64,000 nt of DNA from Verrucomicrobiia bacterium (GCA_022072455.1 JAJVHY010000020.1:347800-411799), one strand, 5' to 3'; numbered from the stretch's first letter, positions 8,621-17,757 are shown. Made by a program: numbers and translations. Notes: a model not told the origin generated them from the sequence alone.

Positions 8621-9001
8621 ATGACAGACAAACGACGCATCTTGATGATTGACGACGATCCCAGCATGAGCGGGATTGTCAAACGGAACCTCGAACAGAC
8701 GGGCACGTTCGAAGTCCGCACCGAGCAGCGCGGGGCAGACGGGTTGCAGGCTGCCCGCGAGTTTCGGCCGGATCTGCTGCTGTTGGACATGGTGATGCCG
8801 GACTGCGACGGCGGTAACGTATTGGCACTGTTCCGGAACGATGATGAACTGAAACAGATCCCGGTCGTCTTCTTGACCGGGACAATCAGCGAAGACGGTA
8901 TGGACGCCCGCCACGGACAAATCGCCGGTTACCCGGTTGTCTCCAAACAGGCCAAGCCGAAGACGCTAGCCCGACAAATCGAACAAACCCTGCGCGGGTA
9001 A
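8621..9001 (+). CDS. Single-domain response regulator (CheY-like)
   Basis: A 126-residue stand-alone receiver: acidic cluster ILMIDDDPSMSG, phospho-acceptor Asp in LLLLDMVMPDCDGG, Thr in VVFLTGT, Lys in VVSKQ. There is no output domain. It is paralogous to the receivers at 9530 and 14131, which share the spacing and the MPD-DGG motif. In phosphorelays such proteins shuttle phosphate or act as sinks. The start ATG 8621 is the first ATG before the conserved beta-1 strand. Confidence 0.9.
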   Translation: MTDKRRILMIDDDPSMSGIVKRNLEQTGTFEVRTEQRGADGLQAAREFRPDLLLLDMVMPDCDGGNVLALFRNDDELKQIPVVFLTGTISEDGMDARHGQIAGYPVVSKQAKPKTLARQIEQTLRG

Positions 9002-9019
9002 TCCGCCAACCAGGAGATC

Positions 9020-9520
9020 ATGATGATTTCTTCTTTCCGAAGTGCCAAGCCGGGCTTGAACAAATTCACCAGTCGACCGCATATAGATCGTACAACCGGC
9101 TGTGCCGGCAATGTCATCCTTAAGTTTCGCCATAGCTTGGAACGTGGCCTGCGTGAAGAATTCCCGGGACCGCAGGGAGAACTACTGGCCACGGCGGTCA
9201 GTTCCCTCCATCGTCATGCTTTCGATGGGCAGCAGCAGCGCCGGTTGCGTGACATGGACGGTGCGGCGACGTTGTACACGCTCCTCACAGGGACGGCGGA
9301 CGCCGCCACGATGGGCTTGATCCGCTCCGCGATGGTCAGCAGCGCCTTACTCGCCGACATGGACGCGGTCCTGCAATGGGCCCAAGCCGGGCTGACACGG
9401 TGCACGCAACTCGACGGCAAATGGCTGGCGACCGCGCCGGAGTGGGAGTGGGTGCTGGCGAATCGCGGGTACTACATCGAACTAGTCCAAGACCTGGCCC
9501 GGTTCCTCAATTCGAAGTGA
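9020..9520 (+). CDS. Hypothetical protein in signalling island
   Basis: A 166-residue protein that I do not recognise. The ATG at 9020 follows an AGGAG site and the gene sits 18 bases after one receiver gene and 9 bases before another, so it belongs to the operon. It has no signal peptide or membrane segment. Two stretches look helical (VILKFRHSLERGLREEF and YYIELVQDLARFLNSK), with an intervening region rich in Ala and Leu. An all-helical fold such as a phosphotransfer (Hpt-like) domain would suit the context. No clear Hpt signature is visible, although a conserved-looking His lies in SSLHRHAF. That role is a guess. Confidence 0.7.
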   Translation: MMISSFRSAKPGLNKFTSRPHIDRTTGCAGNVILKFRHSLERGLREEFPGPQGELLATAVSSLHRHAFDGQQQRRLRDMDGAATLYTLLTGTADAATMGLIRSAMVSSALLADMDAVLQWAQAGLTRCTQLDGKWLATAPEWEWVLANRGYYIELVQDLARFLNSK

Positions 9521-9529
9521 GACATTCTC

Positions 9530-9904
9530 ATGAACAAGAAACGTATTCTCATTGTGGATGATGACGTACCGTCAGCCTGCCTGCTCAAGGCGTCCCTCGA
9601 ACAAACGGGCCGGTTGACGGTGTGGACGGAGGGGCACGGGCGACGCGCCGTCGAGACGGCGCGAATGCTTCGGCCGGACTTGATCTTACTGGACGTGATC
9701 ATGCCGGATTGCGACGGTGGTGATGTGGCGCAGGCATTGGCCCGGGATCCGTTGCTGCGCGACACGCCCGTCGTCTTTGTAACTTCAATCGTCTCGGAAG
9801 AAGAAGCCGGGCATGGGCCGATTGGTGGCTTTCGGTATCTGGCCAAGCCGGTGGCCGTCGCGTCTGTGGTCGAGTGCTTGGAACAACCGCTGTTCGTCGC
9901 TTGA
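9530..9904 (+). CDS. Single-domain response regulator (CheY-like)
   Basis: A 124-residue receiver: ILIVDDDVPSACLL, Asp in LILLDVIMPDCDGG, Thr/Ser in VVFVTSIVSEEE, Lys in YLAKPVA. It is the closest relative of the receivers at 8621 and 14131 in this island and has no output domain. It follows the unknown 9020 gene by 9 bases. Duplicated receivers of this kind fit a branched phosphorelay fed by the hybrid kinases on either side. Confidence 0.9.
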   Translation: MNKKRILIVDDDVPSACLLKASLEQTGRLTVWTEGHGRRAVETARMLRPDLILLDVIMPDCDGGDVAQALARDPLLRDTPVVFVTSIVSEEEAGHGPIGGFRYLAKPVAVASVVECLEQPLFVA

Positions 9905-9925
9905 ACTCAATTCGAAAAGGCCCCC

Positions 9926-10150
9926 ATGAACCAAGCCCCCCCCCATCCGCTCCGTCAGTGCAACTTCTGCCGCCGTGTGCAAACTGAGTCGAACCAGTGG
10001 CAACATCTGACTGCCGTGGTTTCCGCACCGCTGACGAACGCAGTCATCGCCGCGATTTGTCCCAGATGCTACGAGGATCATGTCCGTTCCCATTTGGCCG
10101 GGCTGTTCCGCGCCGCGGTCAAGGAGCCATCTTGCGCGCTGATGGCGTAG
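9926..10150 (+). CDS. Small CxxC...CxxC protein, putative zinc ribbon
   Basis: A 74-residue protein with two Cys pairs, CNFC (residues 12-15) and CPRC (about 45-48), spaced as in small zinc-ribbon domains. I do not recognise the family. The final 19 bases overlap the next receiver gene, whose TTG start and AAGGAG site lie within this frame, so the two are translationally coupled. It could be a redox or metal-responsive accessory of the signalling system. It could also be a chance frame, but the paired Cys motifs and operon position argue for a real gene. Confidence 0.6.
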   Translation: MNQAPPHPLRQCNFCRRVQTESNQWQHLTAVVSAPLTNAVIAAICPRCYEDHVRSHLAGLFRAAVKEPSCALMA

Positions 10151-10530
10151 AGTCGCGGACCCTGACGGTATTTATCGTCGAGGACACCCCGATCGTCGTT
10201 CAGGTCTTGACGCGGGCGCTCGCTGGGCTCAACGGGATCGAGCTGTGCGGGCATACCGGCCGGGTCCGGGATGCGTTGGCCAGGATCGCACACCTCCAGC
10301 CGGACGTGGTGATTCTGGACGTTCATCTGGAAGACGGCAGCGGATTGGACTTGTTACGGCAGTTCCGGCAACAACCGGCGGCGCCGGTCATCATTATGTT
10401 CTCCAACAGTGCATACCTGCGCGCTCATTGCCTGCGCGGCGGCGCAGACCACTTCTTCGACAAGTCCACTGAGTTCCAGGAACTGGTCGCGACGCTGAAG
10501 AAGCTGAACGGGGAGCACCCGGGATCATGA
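10132..10530 (+). CDS. Single-domain response regulator with TTG start
   Basis: A 132-residue receiver: FIVEDTPIVVQVL, phospho-acceptor Asp in VVILDVHLEDGSG, Ser in MFSNSAY, Lys in FFDKST. The start chosen is TTG 10132, 5 bases after AAGGAG (10121-10126) and in frame with the whole receiver. There is no in-frame ATG before the conserved strand. It is more divergent than the other three receivers of the island. It overlaps the Cys-rich gene upstream and forms an ATGA overlap with the membrane sensor at 10527. Confidence 0.85.
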   Translation: MRADGVESRTLTVFIVEDTPIVVQVLTRALAGLNGIELCGHTGRVRDALARIAHLQPDVVILDVHLEDGSGLDLLRQFRQQPAAPVIIMFSNSAYLRAHCLRGGADHFFDKSTEFQELVATLKKLNGEHPGS

Positions 10531-11942
10531 ATCATTTCAACGTTGTCGCAACCACAGTCTCGTTTCCGCCGGAGTGGGGGCGGGCGGCCTTGCTCTTGAA
10601 TTTGCTGAGCGCGTGCATTGTGGTGGGGGTCTTCACCTACCTGAATCAGGCCCGTCGCGAGGAACGCTCCCGGCTGTGGACGGTCGCGTGGGTGTTTTAT
10701 GCCGTCGCGCTGGTGGCCACGTTGGAGATGGAAGAATCCGACGTGCCATTGTTGCTGCTGCTGCGGTTGGCCGGGCTGGGGATCAGTGCGGCGTTCTTTT
10801 TTTGGGGCAGTCTGGCTGTCGGCGGGAGCGGCCGGCCGGCCCGGGAATTGGGGGGCGGAATTGTGTTGCTGGTGGCGTGGAGTTTTGTGGCGGTCTACCG
10901 GGTCCAGGAACCGTTATCGATCACCGCTCCCGTCTTCCTGTTGCTGGGGGGCGCCAGCATTTTCAGCGGGGTCCGCCAGTGGCCGTCGCGCCACCGGCAC
11001 CGTGGCGCCCGGATGCTGGGCATGGGCTTCCTGCTGTGGGGACTGCATCTCGGCGGCTTGCCGTTCCTGGAGACGCAGCCACTTGGCCGGGCCGTGCTGC
11101 TGGTGGCGGGCGCGGTCCTGACGTGGGTGATTGCCCTCGGGATGCTTCTCGAACAGGAGCGCACGTTTTCCGAACGCGATTATCACGCGCTCTTCGATTC
11201 CGCCGCGGATGCGATTGTCTTGTTCGACGCGCTCAGCCTGCGGGTCGTGGCCGCCAACCGGGCGGCGCAAGCGTTGTTCGGCCTCTGGCCGCCAGACTGG
11301 GGTCGGCAGGATTTTGCCGGGGTGCTGCCGGATTTCGCGGGCAGGCCGGGCCGGGTAGCGACAGCCGACACATTCGCGGAAACATTGAACAATATGCCGC
11401 GCGAGGTGCGACTGTCGTTGCCAAATCACGGGGAGCGCGTCTGTGAAATCCGCGCGAGCCGGGTGCATTGCCCCCAAGGCGGCGTCCTCCAAGTCAATGT
11501 GCGCGACGTCACCACCCGCCATCGGGCGGAACAAGAACTCTCGGTGAAATCCGCCGTGTTGGTGGCCGAGACCAAGTGCATCATCATCAGCGACCGTCAG
11601 GGTCGGATCGAATGGGTCAACCCGGCCTTTACCGAACTGACCGGGTACACGGCCAAGGAGGCGGTGGGACAACATGCGTGGTTTGTGAATTCGGATGACC
11701 ATCCGGCGTCCCTGTACCGGGAGCTGTGGGACTCCATCGCGTCCCACCGGGCGTGGTCCGGCGAAGTCTTGAACCGCCGCAAAGACGGCCGCCATTACCG
11801 GGAATACATGACCATCGTTCCGATCCGCAACGCGGCGGGCGTGGTCACGAACTTCGTCACCACGAAGCAGAAACTGGCGGATATGCAGCCGGTATCGGCC
11901 GGTGGCGCCGCGCCGGTCGCGCTGGCGGTGTGTGCGCCATGA
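10527..11942 (+). CDS. Multi-pass membrane PAS sensor lacking a kinase
   Basis: A 471-residue protein. The N-terminal 210 residues hold about seven hydrophobic segments and match the N-terminus of the kinase encoded next (shared landmarks SLWTVAW or RLWTVAW, FTYLN, LLWGLHL/LWGLHL). Two PAS-type domains follow (LFDSAADAIVLFDALSL and IIISDRQGRIEWVNPAF). The protein stops soon after the second PAS (VTNFVTTKQKL), exactly where a histidine-kinase core would begin, and has a short Ala/Pro tail. It therefore has sensory parts only. It may heterodimerise with its twin or be a decapitated kinase. ATGA overlaps join it to both neighbours. Confidence 0.85.
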   Translation: MNHFNVVATTVSFPPEWGRAALLLNLLSACIVVGVFTYLNQARREERSRLWTVAWVFYAVALVATLEMEESDVPLLLLLRLAGLGISAAFFFWGSLAVGGSGRPARELGGGIVLLVAWSFVAVYRVQEPLSITAPVFLLLGGASIFSGVRQWPSRHRHRGARMLGMGFLLWGLHLGGLPFLETQPLGRAVLLVAGAVLTWVIALGMLLEQERTFSERDYHALFDSAADAIVLFDALSLRVVAANRAAQALFGLWPPDWGRQDFAGVLPDFAGRPGRVATADTFAETLNNMPREVRLSLPNHGERVCEIRASRVHCPQGGVLQVNVRDVTTRHRAEQELSVKSAVLVAETKCIIISDRQGRIEWVNPAFTELTGYTAKEAVGQHAWFVNSDDHPASLYRELWDSIASHRAWSGEVLNRRKDGRHYREYMTIVPIRNAAGVVTNFVTTKQKLADMQPVSAGGAAPVALAVCAP

Positions 11943-14098
11943 ATCACGCCTTCGATATCTCGCTGTTGGAGTTTCCGCCCGAGTGGGTGAAGGCGGCGTT
12001 GGTGCTGGCGTTGATCAGCGTCTGGGTCGTCATCGGGTTGTTCACGTACCTCAACCGTTACACCAAGAAACGCTATTTCAGTCTGTGGACAGTGGCGTGG
12101 ATGTTTTACTCGGTGTATCTGGCGGCCTCGATCGGGCTGGAGGAAACGCCGGACACTCCGTTCCTGATGTTGGCGCGGCGGGCGTGCATCGGGATCAGCG
12201 CGTTGTTCATGTTCTGGGGGACGCTCGATATGACCGGGCGAAAACGCGATTTACGGGAGTTGGGCTTGGCCGTCCTGATGATTCTGGCGTGGAGTTACGT
12301 GGCCGCCTACCATGTGCGCCGCGAATACTGGATCACGCTGCCGGTCTTCATCCTGCTAGCCAGTGCCGGCGTGCAGGCCGGGCTGATGTGCCTGCGGCAA
12401 CGCCGCAGCGTGACCGATACGCGGATTCTGGGGGTGGGATTCGGGTTGTGGGGGCTGCACCTGCTGGCGTTTCCGTTCTTGAATCTTTCGCCGGCACTGA
12501 TGGCCGGCGCATACCTGACCTCGGCCATTCTCGCCTCAGTGATCACGGTCGGGATGGTCGTCGAACAGCAAGTTGCGCTGTCCGAACAGAATTACCGCAC
12601 GCTGTTTGATTCTGCCAGCGACGCGATGTTCTTGGTCGAGCACGACACGTGGCGTATCTTGGACGCCAACCCGGCCGCCCAGCGCATCAGTCAGAACTGC
12701 GGCGCGCATTCGTTGGCGGAGGTGTTTCCCGAACTATCGAGCTCCGCCGGTATCGCAGCGCAAACCCCGGCGTTGCGGCGCGAATTGCGGCGCGCCCGCG
12801 TCGATGGCCAATTCCAGATTTACGAAGCCAGCGCGAATCTGATGTTGCTACCCCGAGGGCCGGTGCTATTGCTGGTCGCACGCGATATCACTGAGCGCGC
12901 ACAGGCGGAAGAATCCCTTCGCCGCAGCAAACAACAACTCGAAAACGCGCTCCATGAATTGCGCCAGACTCAATCCCAAGTGGTCCAGCAAGAGCGCCTC
13001 CGCGCGTTGGGGCAGATGGCCAGTGGCGTGGCGCACGATTTCAACAACGCTTTGGCCAAGATTCTCGGCTTCAACGACCTCCTTCTGCACACCCCCGAAC
13101 ACCTGCGCGACCCCGAGAAGATCAAGAAATACCTTCACATGGTCAGCACCTCTGCCCAAGACGCCGTCCAGATCGTCAACCGGCTGCGTGAGTTTTACCG
13201 GAGTCGCAAAGACACCGACCCGTACGAACCGGTGCGTCTCGACCAAATCGTCGAGCAAGCGATCATCCTGACCCAGCCGCGCTGGAAGGATCAGATGCTG
13301 GCCCGCGGCGTGTCCATCGAGATCGGTCTCGACTTGGAAGAGACACCGTTTGTCCGCGGTAACGCTGCCGAACTACGCGAAGTCGTCATCAGTCTGACCT
13401 TCAACGCTGTGGACGCACTGCCCGGGGGTGGGCGGATCCACTACCGGACCCGCCGCGAGAATGGCCAGGTGCTCCTGACTGTTACCGATACTGGTGTCGG
13501 CATGTCCGAGGAAGTCCGGCGGCGCTGTTTTGAACCGTTCTTCTCCACCAAGGGCGAGGGAGGGACCGGGTTGGGCTTGGCCATCGTCTACGGCATTGTG
13601 CAACGCCACGGCGGGCGGCTCGACGTGGACTCGACGCCCGGACAGGGCGCAACTTTTGCGGTACGATTGCCGGTCGCGGCGGTGGAATTGCCGGTGCCCG
13701 TCGTCGACACACCCGTGCCGCCGTTGCGCATTCTCCTGATGGAGGACGAGCCGCTGATCCTCGAGATCGAGAAAGAATATCTATTGGAAGACGGACACAC
13801 TGTCGAAACCGCACTGAATGGCCGACTCGGCTTGGAGAAATTCCGGGGCGGTCGCTACGACATCGTCATGGTGGACCGTGCCATGCCGGTGCTGAATGGC
13901 GAACAAGTCGCAGTCCTGATCAAACAGTCGATGCCGAACACGCCGGTCATCCTGGTGACCGGCTTTACCGAGTTGTTGACCCCGGGCGGCGCCACCGCCA
14001 CCGCGGTGGACTTGGTCGTCACCAAACCATTCACCGCAACGGCCTTGCGCCAGGCCATCGCCACCGTCATGACCCGCCGCCTCAACCACAACAACTGA
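11939..14098 (+). CDS. Multi-pass membrane hybrid histidine kinase
   Basis: A 719-residue hybrid kinase. The multi-pass membrane sensor (residues 1-215, about seven segments) is paralogous to that of the upstream gene. It is followed by a PAS-like domain (LFDSASDAMFLVEHDTW), a coiled-coil linker, a dimerisation domain with H box SGVAHDFNNALAKILGF, a HATPase domain (FNAVDALPGGG, DTGVGM, GGTGLGLAIVYGIV) and a receiver (LLMEDEPLILEIE, Asp in IVMVDRAMPVLNG, Lys in VVTKPFTA). In the receiver, VDRAMP places Arg after the phospho-Asp, which is tolerated in the family. The truncated kinase at 4581 is its paralogue. Start ATG 11939 overlaps the preceding stop. Confidence 0.92.
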   Translation: MNHAFDISLLEFPPEWVKAALVLALISVWVVIGLFTYLNRYTKKRYFSLWTVAWMFYSVYLAASIGLEETPDTPFLMLARRACIGISALFMFWGTLDMTGRKRDLRELGLAVLMILAWSYVAAYHVRREYWITLPVFILLASAGVQAGLMCLRQRRSVTDTRILGVGFGLWGLHLLAFPFLNLSPALMAGAYLTSAILASVITVGMVVEQQVALSEQNYRTLFDSASDAMFLVEHDTWRILDANPAAQRISQNCGAHSLAEVFPELSSSAGIAAQTPALRRELRRARVDGQFQIYEASANLMLLPRGPVLLLVARDITERAQAEESLRRSKQQLENALHELRQTQSQVVQQERLRALGQMASGVAHDFNNALAKILGFNDLLLHTPEHLRDPEKIKKYLHMVSTSAQDAVQIVNRLREFYRSRKDTDPYEPVRLDQIVEQAIILTQPRWKDQMLARGVSIEIGLDLEETPFVRGNAAELREVVISLTFNAVDALPGGGRIHYRTRRENGQVLLTVTDTGVGMSEEVRRRCFEPFFSTKGEGGTGLGLAIVYGIVQRHGGRLDVDSTPGQGATFAVRLPVAAVELPVPVVDTPVPPLRILLMEDEPLILEIEKEYLLEDGHTVETALNGRLGLEKFRGGRYDIVMVDRAMPVLNGEQVAVLIKQSMPNTPVILVTGFTELLTPGGATATAVDLVVTKPFTATALRQAIATVMTRRLNHNN

Positions 14099-14130
14099 GT
14101 CCCCAATGCCAACCATCGAGGAAACCACCC

Positions 14131-14520
14131 ATTAAAAAGCGCATCCTAATCGTTGACGACGACTTGACCTCTACTCGCGTGCTAAAGCTCGCTTTGGAAC
14201 GGACTGGCGACTACGAAGTACGCGAAGAAAACCGCGCGACGCACGCTCTAGCTACCGCGGAGGATTTCCAGCCGGACATGATGCTGCTGGACATTTGCAT
14301 GCCAGACTTGGACGGTGGTGAGGTCGCCTTTCAGTTCAAGGGACACCGGCAACTCAAACGACTGCCCATCATCTTCTTCACCTCGATCGTCTCGGAACGC
14401 GACGCCGCGAACGGTAAGCCCTTTGTCAGCGGCGGTTTCCGTGTCCTGCCCAAGACTGTGGCCATCCCCACCCTCATCCAGTGTATTGAGGAGGAGATCG
14501 ACCCAGGCAGTTTGCAATGA
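14131..14520 (+). CDS. Single-domain response regulator with apparent ATT start
   Basis: A 129-residue receiver: KKRILIVDDDLTSTRVL, Asp in MMLLDICMPDLDGG, Thr/Ser in IIFFTSIVSERD, Lys in VLPKTVA. Homology to the receivers at 8621 and 9530 begins at codon 2 of an ATT at 14131, which lies 8 bases after a GAGGA site (14118-14122). There is no ATG, GTG or TTG in frame before the essential DDD triad. The next candidate, TTG 14164, would delete it. The ATG at 14106 is out of frame. It is either a rare ATT start, as in infC, or a start lost by mutation. Confidence 0.8.
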   Translation: MKKRILIVDDDLTSTRVLKLALERTGDYEVREENRATHALATAEDFQPDMMLLDICMPDLDGGEVAFQFKGHRQLKRLPIIFFTSIVSERDAANGKPFVSGGFRVLPKTVAIPTLIQCIEEEIDPGSLQ

Positions 14521-15073
14521 GTTCGCTCAAACTTCACAAGCTGCTCGCGGATGCGCCCGCGGTAAGGGCGAGAACGCCACCCCACGTCAGCCCGATCTTG
14601 AGTAAGCCTTTTACCCTTACTATGTGAGAACTCAGACGCCGCCAAAGCTGGTAAGCATATGGCCAGTTAGTCGCAGAAGCGGCTCGGGAGATCCGACCAG
14701 CCCGGTGCGCGTGGTGGTTACCGGGGTGATTTCACGGCGTGGAGGCCAATGGCCGAAGGCTAAGTCGTCACACTGGGTGTTTGTTCGGTGAAGGCTTATG
14801 AAGCGCCGACAACGATTTACGAGTGATCGTCAATGTCCGCAAGTTCATGAGAGCGGACCGGGACCATTGCGCCTAACATCCTTCGTAAGACGCCATCTTC
14901 AATTCGATCTCGCGTCCAAACTCCGTCCCACCGTTGAATACCTGCGCAACCACCGCACCCATTACGGCTGGCGTAGTTAATCATGGCATTGGGGGATTTA
15001 GTAGTGACCGGTTGGATTTGGGTTTCTCGAAAACGGGTTCGACTTATGTGCGCCGGTCATTTATTAAGACCAC
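14521..15073. other. 553-bp intergenic stretch before comM
   Basis: I see no convincing gene on either strand, no long repeat and no RNA family I can name. Short frames exist, such as 60 codons from 14798, but they have no recognisable motif and no ribosome binding site. Base composition is less GC-rich than the flanking genes. The stretch separates the signalling island from the intact comM and probably contains the right junction of the inserted DNA together with the comM promoter. Confidence 0.5.
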
Positions 15074-16594
15074 ATGCTCGCGAAGGTTCACTCCGCCGCC
15101 GTCCTCGGCATTGATGCTTTCCCGGTGGAAGTCGAAGTCAATTCCGGCTGGGGCCAGCCGGCAGTAATCATTGTCGGCTTGCCGGATGCGGCGGTGAAAG
15201 AATCCCGCGACCGCGTCAAGACCGCCATCGAGAACAGCGGCTTCAAGTACGTCATGGGCCGGACCACCATCAACCTCGCGCCGGCCGACGTGAAAAAAGA
15301 AGGTCCGAGTTTCGACCTCCCCATCGCCGTCGGCATTCTCGCCGTCAGCGAACAGATCGTCACGCCGAACCTCAACGACTTTGTCATCGTCGGCGAACTC
15401 GCGCTCAGCGGCGAAGTCCGCAGCGTGACCGGCGCGCTGCCGATTGCGTTGTGCGCCCGCGAACAAGGCAAACGCGGCGTGATTGTACCCGCGGACAATG
15501 TCGCCGAGGCCGCCGTCGTTCAGGGCCTTGAAGTCTACCCGGCGAAAACGTTACGCGAAGTCGCCGAGTTCCTCGCCGGCAAACGGCAGCTTGAGCCGGT
15601 GCGCGAAGACCCGGCACAGATTTTCCAGCAGCACCGGCAATACGAAGTTGATCTCGTGGACGTGAAAGGCCAGGAGAGCGTCAAACGCGCCCTCGAAGTC
15701 GCCGCCGCCGGGAGTCATAATTTGATCATGATTGGCCCGCCCGGCAGCGGAAAGACGTTGCTGGCAAAACGGGTACCAACTATCCTCCCCGGCGCGACCT
15801 TAGAGGAAAGTCTCGAAACGACCAAAATTCATAGCATCTGCGGACTGCTACCCAAAGGCCAAGCGCTCGTGGCGACGCGCCCATTCCGTGCGCCCCATCA
15901 CACCACGAGCAGCGCCGGGTTGCTCGGCGGCACCGCCAACCTTACACCGGGCGAAATTTCGCTCGCGAATCATGGGGTGTTGTTTCTGGATGAGTTACCG
16001 GAGTTTCATCGGGATGTGCTCGAAGCGCTGCGCGAGCCGTTGGAGGAAGGGCGCGTGGTCATTTCCCGCGCGTCCGGCACGATGACGTTCCCGGCCAATT
16101 TCATGTTGGTGGCCGCGATGAATCCCTGCCCGTGCGGATTTTACGGCGACCCGAAGCGGGAGTGTCGGTGTTCGCCGAACTTGATCACGAAATACCGGAA
16201 CCGCATCAGCGGACCGTTGCTCGACCGCATTGACATCCACATCGAAGTGCCGGCGGTGAAATACAAGGAGATGGCCGGCGAGGCGACCGGCGAACCGTCG
16301 GCCAATGTCCGCAATCGTGTCGAGGCCGCGCGACTGATTCAACGGGAACGCTTCGGCCATCCCAACGCCCGGATGGCGCCGAAGGAAATGAAAGTGCATT
16401 GCCGGCTCGACGAGGAATCGCAGGAGTTGTTGAAAATGGCGATGACGGAACTCAACCTCAGCGCCCGTGCCTACGACCGGATCCTGAAAGTCAGCCGCAC
16501 GATTGCCGACTTGGACGGCAAGGCAAATATTCAATCCCAGCACATTTCCGAAGCCATCCAATACCGGTCGCTCGACCGGCAATTGTGGCTGTAA
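15074..16594 (+). CDS. comM: ComM/YifB family Mg-chelatase-like AAA+ ATPase
   Basis: ComM is a hexameric AAA+ helicase that promotes branch migration during natural transformation. The 506-residue protein has the N-terminal YifB domain ([33 protein letters not shown]), the ATPase core with Walker [11 protein letters not shown] and Walker [11 protein letters not shown], a zinc-type Cys cluster ([15 protein letters not shown]), and the C-terminal Mg-chelatase subdomain ([19 protein letters not shown]). The length is normal and no defect is visible. Its first 12 codons recur as a broken copy at 4536. The upstream region has no clear Shine-Dalgarno sequence. In many genomes it directly follows yraN. 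Confidence 0.95.
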   Translation: MLAKVHSAAVLGIDAFPVEVEVNSGWGQPAVIIVGLPDAAVKESRDRVKTAIENSGFKYVMGRTTINLAPADVKKEGPSFDLPIAVGILAVSEQIVTPNLNDFVIVGELALSGEVRSVTGALPIALCAREQGKRGVIVPADNVAEAAVVQGLEVYPAKTLREVAEFLAGKRQLEPVREDPAQIFQQHRQYEVDLVDVKGQESVKRALEVAAAGSHNLIMIGPPGSGKTLLAKRVPTILPGATLEESLETTKIHSICGLLPKGQALVATRPFRAPHHTTSSAGLLGGTANLTPGEISLANHGVLFLDELPEFHRDVLEALREPLEEGRVVISRASGTMTFPANFMLVAAMNPCPCGFYGDPKRECRCSPNLITKYRNRISGPLLDRIDIHIEVPAVKYKEMAGEATGEPSANVRNRVEAARLIQRERFGHPNARMAPKEMKVHCRLDEESQELLKMAMTELNLSARAYDRILKVSRTIADLDGKANIQSQHISEAIQYRSLDRQLWL

Positions 16595-16644
16595 GGGAGT
16601 GCTCGCCGCGGTTGGGCAAATGTTTCGACCGTGCCTTGGCCAGT

Positions 16645-17757
16645 TCAGCGGGTGACGGCGAACTTGTCCACGGTCCAAGCGGCAAGGCGAGCGGGATTGG
16701 GGACGTAACCAATGCCGGGTTTGTCCAGCGCGGCGATCTGCGAGGGGGCGCAGAAATCCACAACCGGATCGCTGACGTCTTGGACGTAGAAACGCGCTGT
16801 CGGAAAAATGTCGGAGGGGTACCGGCAATTCGGGAGCGTAGCCAACGCCGTGGCGTACCCGGTCTCCACGCCGGTCGCCACCATGCCACCCACCCAACAC
16901 CCGATCCCGGCCTCGCGGCAAATGTCGTGAACTTGGATCGCGGGCGTCAGGCCCCCGAGCCGGTTCATTTTCAGGTTCACAAACCGGCAGGCCCCGATGG
17001 CGGCGGCTTTGCGGGCGCGCGCCGGCGAAGTGATGCTTTCGTCGAGACAGATCGGCGTGACGATTTGTTTCTGCAATGCCGCGTGATCGATCAAGTCATC
17101 GTGCATCAGCGGTTGCTCGATCATCGCGAGGCCGTACTGGTCCAGCTTGCGGAACAGCGGCGCGGCTTCAAGTGTGTAGGCGCTGTTGCAGTCAATGTGG
17201 AACACGAGTTGGGGAAACGCCGCCCGCACCGCCGCCACCATGTCGAGATCCCAACCAGGTTTGCATTTCAACTTCACGCGTTTCATCCCGGCTTGGACGG
17301 CGGCCCCGATCTCGGCGAGCAACTCATCAATCGAATCCTTCACGCTCAGATCGGCACCGACGTCCACCACGGGTGACCGGCCACCAAGCGTTTTCCAGAG
17401 CGGTTCATGCCGGCTCTGGGCGTGCAAGTCCCACCACGCCAGATCCACCACCGATTTGGCAAACTCGTTGCCCTTGAACTGTGAGAGCAGGATGTGGATA
17501 TCGCGCGGCGACTCGAAACGTTTGCCAATGATCAGCGGCAGGATGAATTCCCGGAGGTTGAGCATGACCCCCGAGGTGGATTCGGCACAATACGCGGGAT
17601 AGCGCCACGGCGCGGCTTCGGCCCAACTGATGAACGGTCCCGCTTGGAAACGCACAAGGACGGACTCGAACGAATATGTTTTGGCAAAGGCGGTTTGAAA
17701 GGGTGCCAGCAGTGGAATCTCCACCCGGTACACGTCAATTCGATCAATCGTGTCCAT
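16645..17757 (-). CDS. Enolase-superfamily enzyme (OSBS/NSAR or epimerase-like)
   Basis: A 370-residue member of the mandelate racemase / muconate-lactonizing subgroup of the enolase superfamily. These enzymes abstract an alpha proton from a carboxylate with Mg2+. The KxK catalytic motif is visible in KRVKLKCKPGWD, and the metal ligands in HIDCNSAY, IEQPL and CLDES. The second general base lies in NLKMNRLGG, and VDLAWWDLHAQ is typical of the o-succinylbenzoate synthase / N-acylamino-acid racemase group. No menaquinone gene lies nearby, so the substrate remains open: OSBS, N-succinylamino-acid racemase or dipeptide epimerase. It is transcribed alone, against comM. Confidence 0.85.
   Translation of the reverse strand: MDTIDRIDVYRVEIPLLAPFQTAFAKTYSFESVLVRFQAGPFISWAEAAPWRYPAYCAESTSGVMLNLREFILPLIIGKRFESPRDIHILLSQFKGNEFAKSVVDLAWWDLHAQSRHEPLWKTLGGRSPVVDVGADLSVKDSIDELLAEIGAAVQAGMKRVKLKCKPGWDLDMVAAVRAAFPQLVFHIDCNSAYTLEAAPLFRKLDQYGLAMIEQPLMHDDLIDHAALQKQIVTPICLDESITSPARARKAAAIGACRFVNLKMNRLGGLTPAIQVHDICREAGIGCWVGGMVATGVETGYATALATLPNCRYPSDIFPTARFYVQDVSDPVVDFCAPSQIAALDKPGIGYVPNPARLAAWTVDKFAVTR

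Noticed and set aside
14798..14980. 60-codon frame in the gap before comM
   Set aside because: No ribosome binding site, no motif and no coupling to neighbours.
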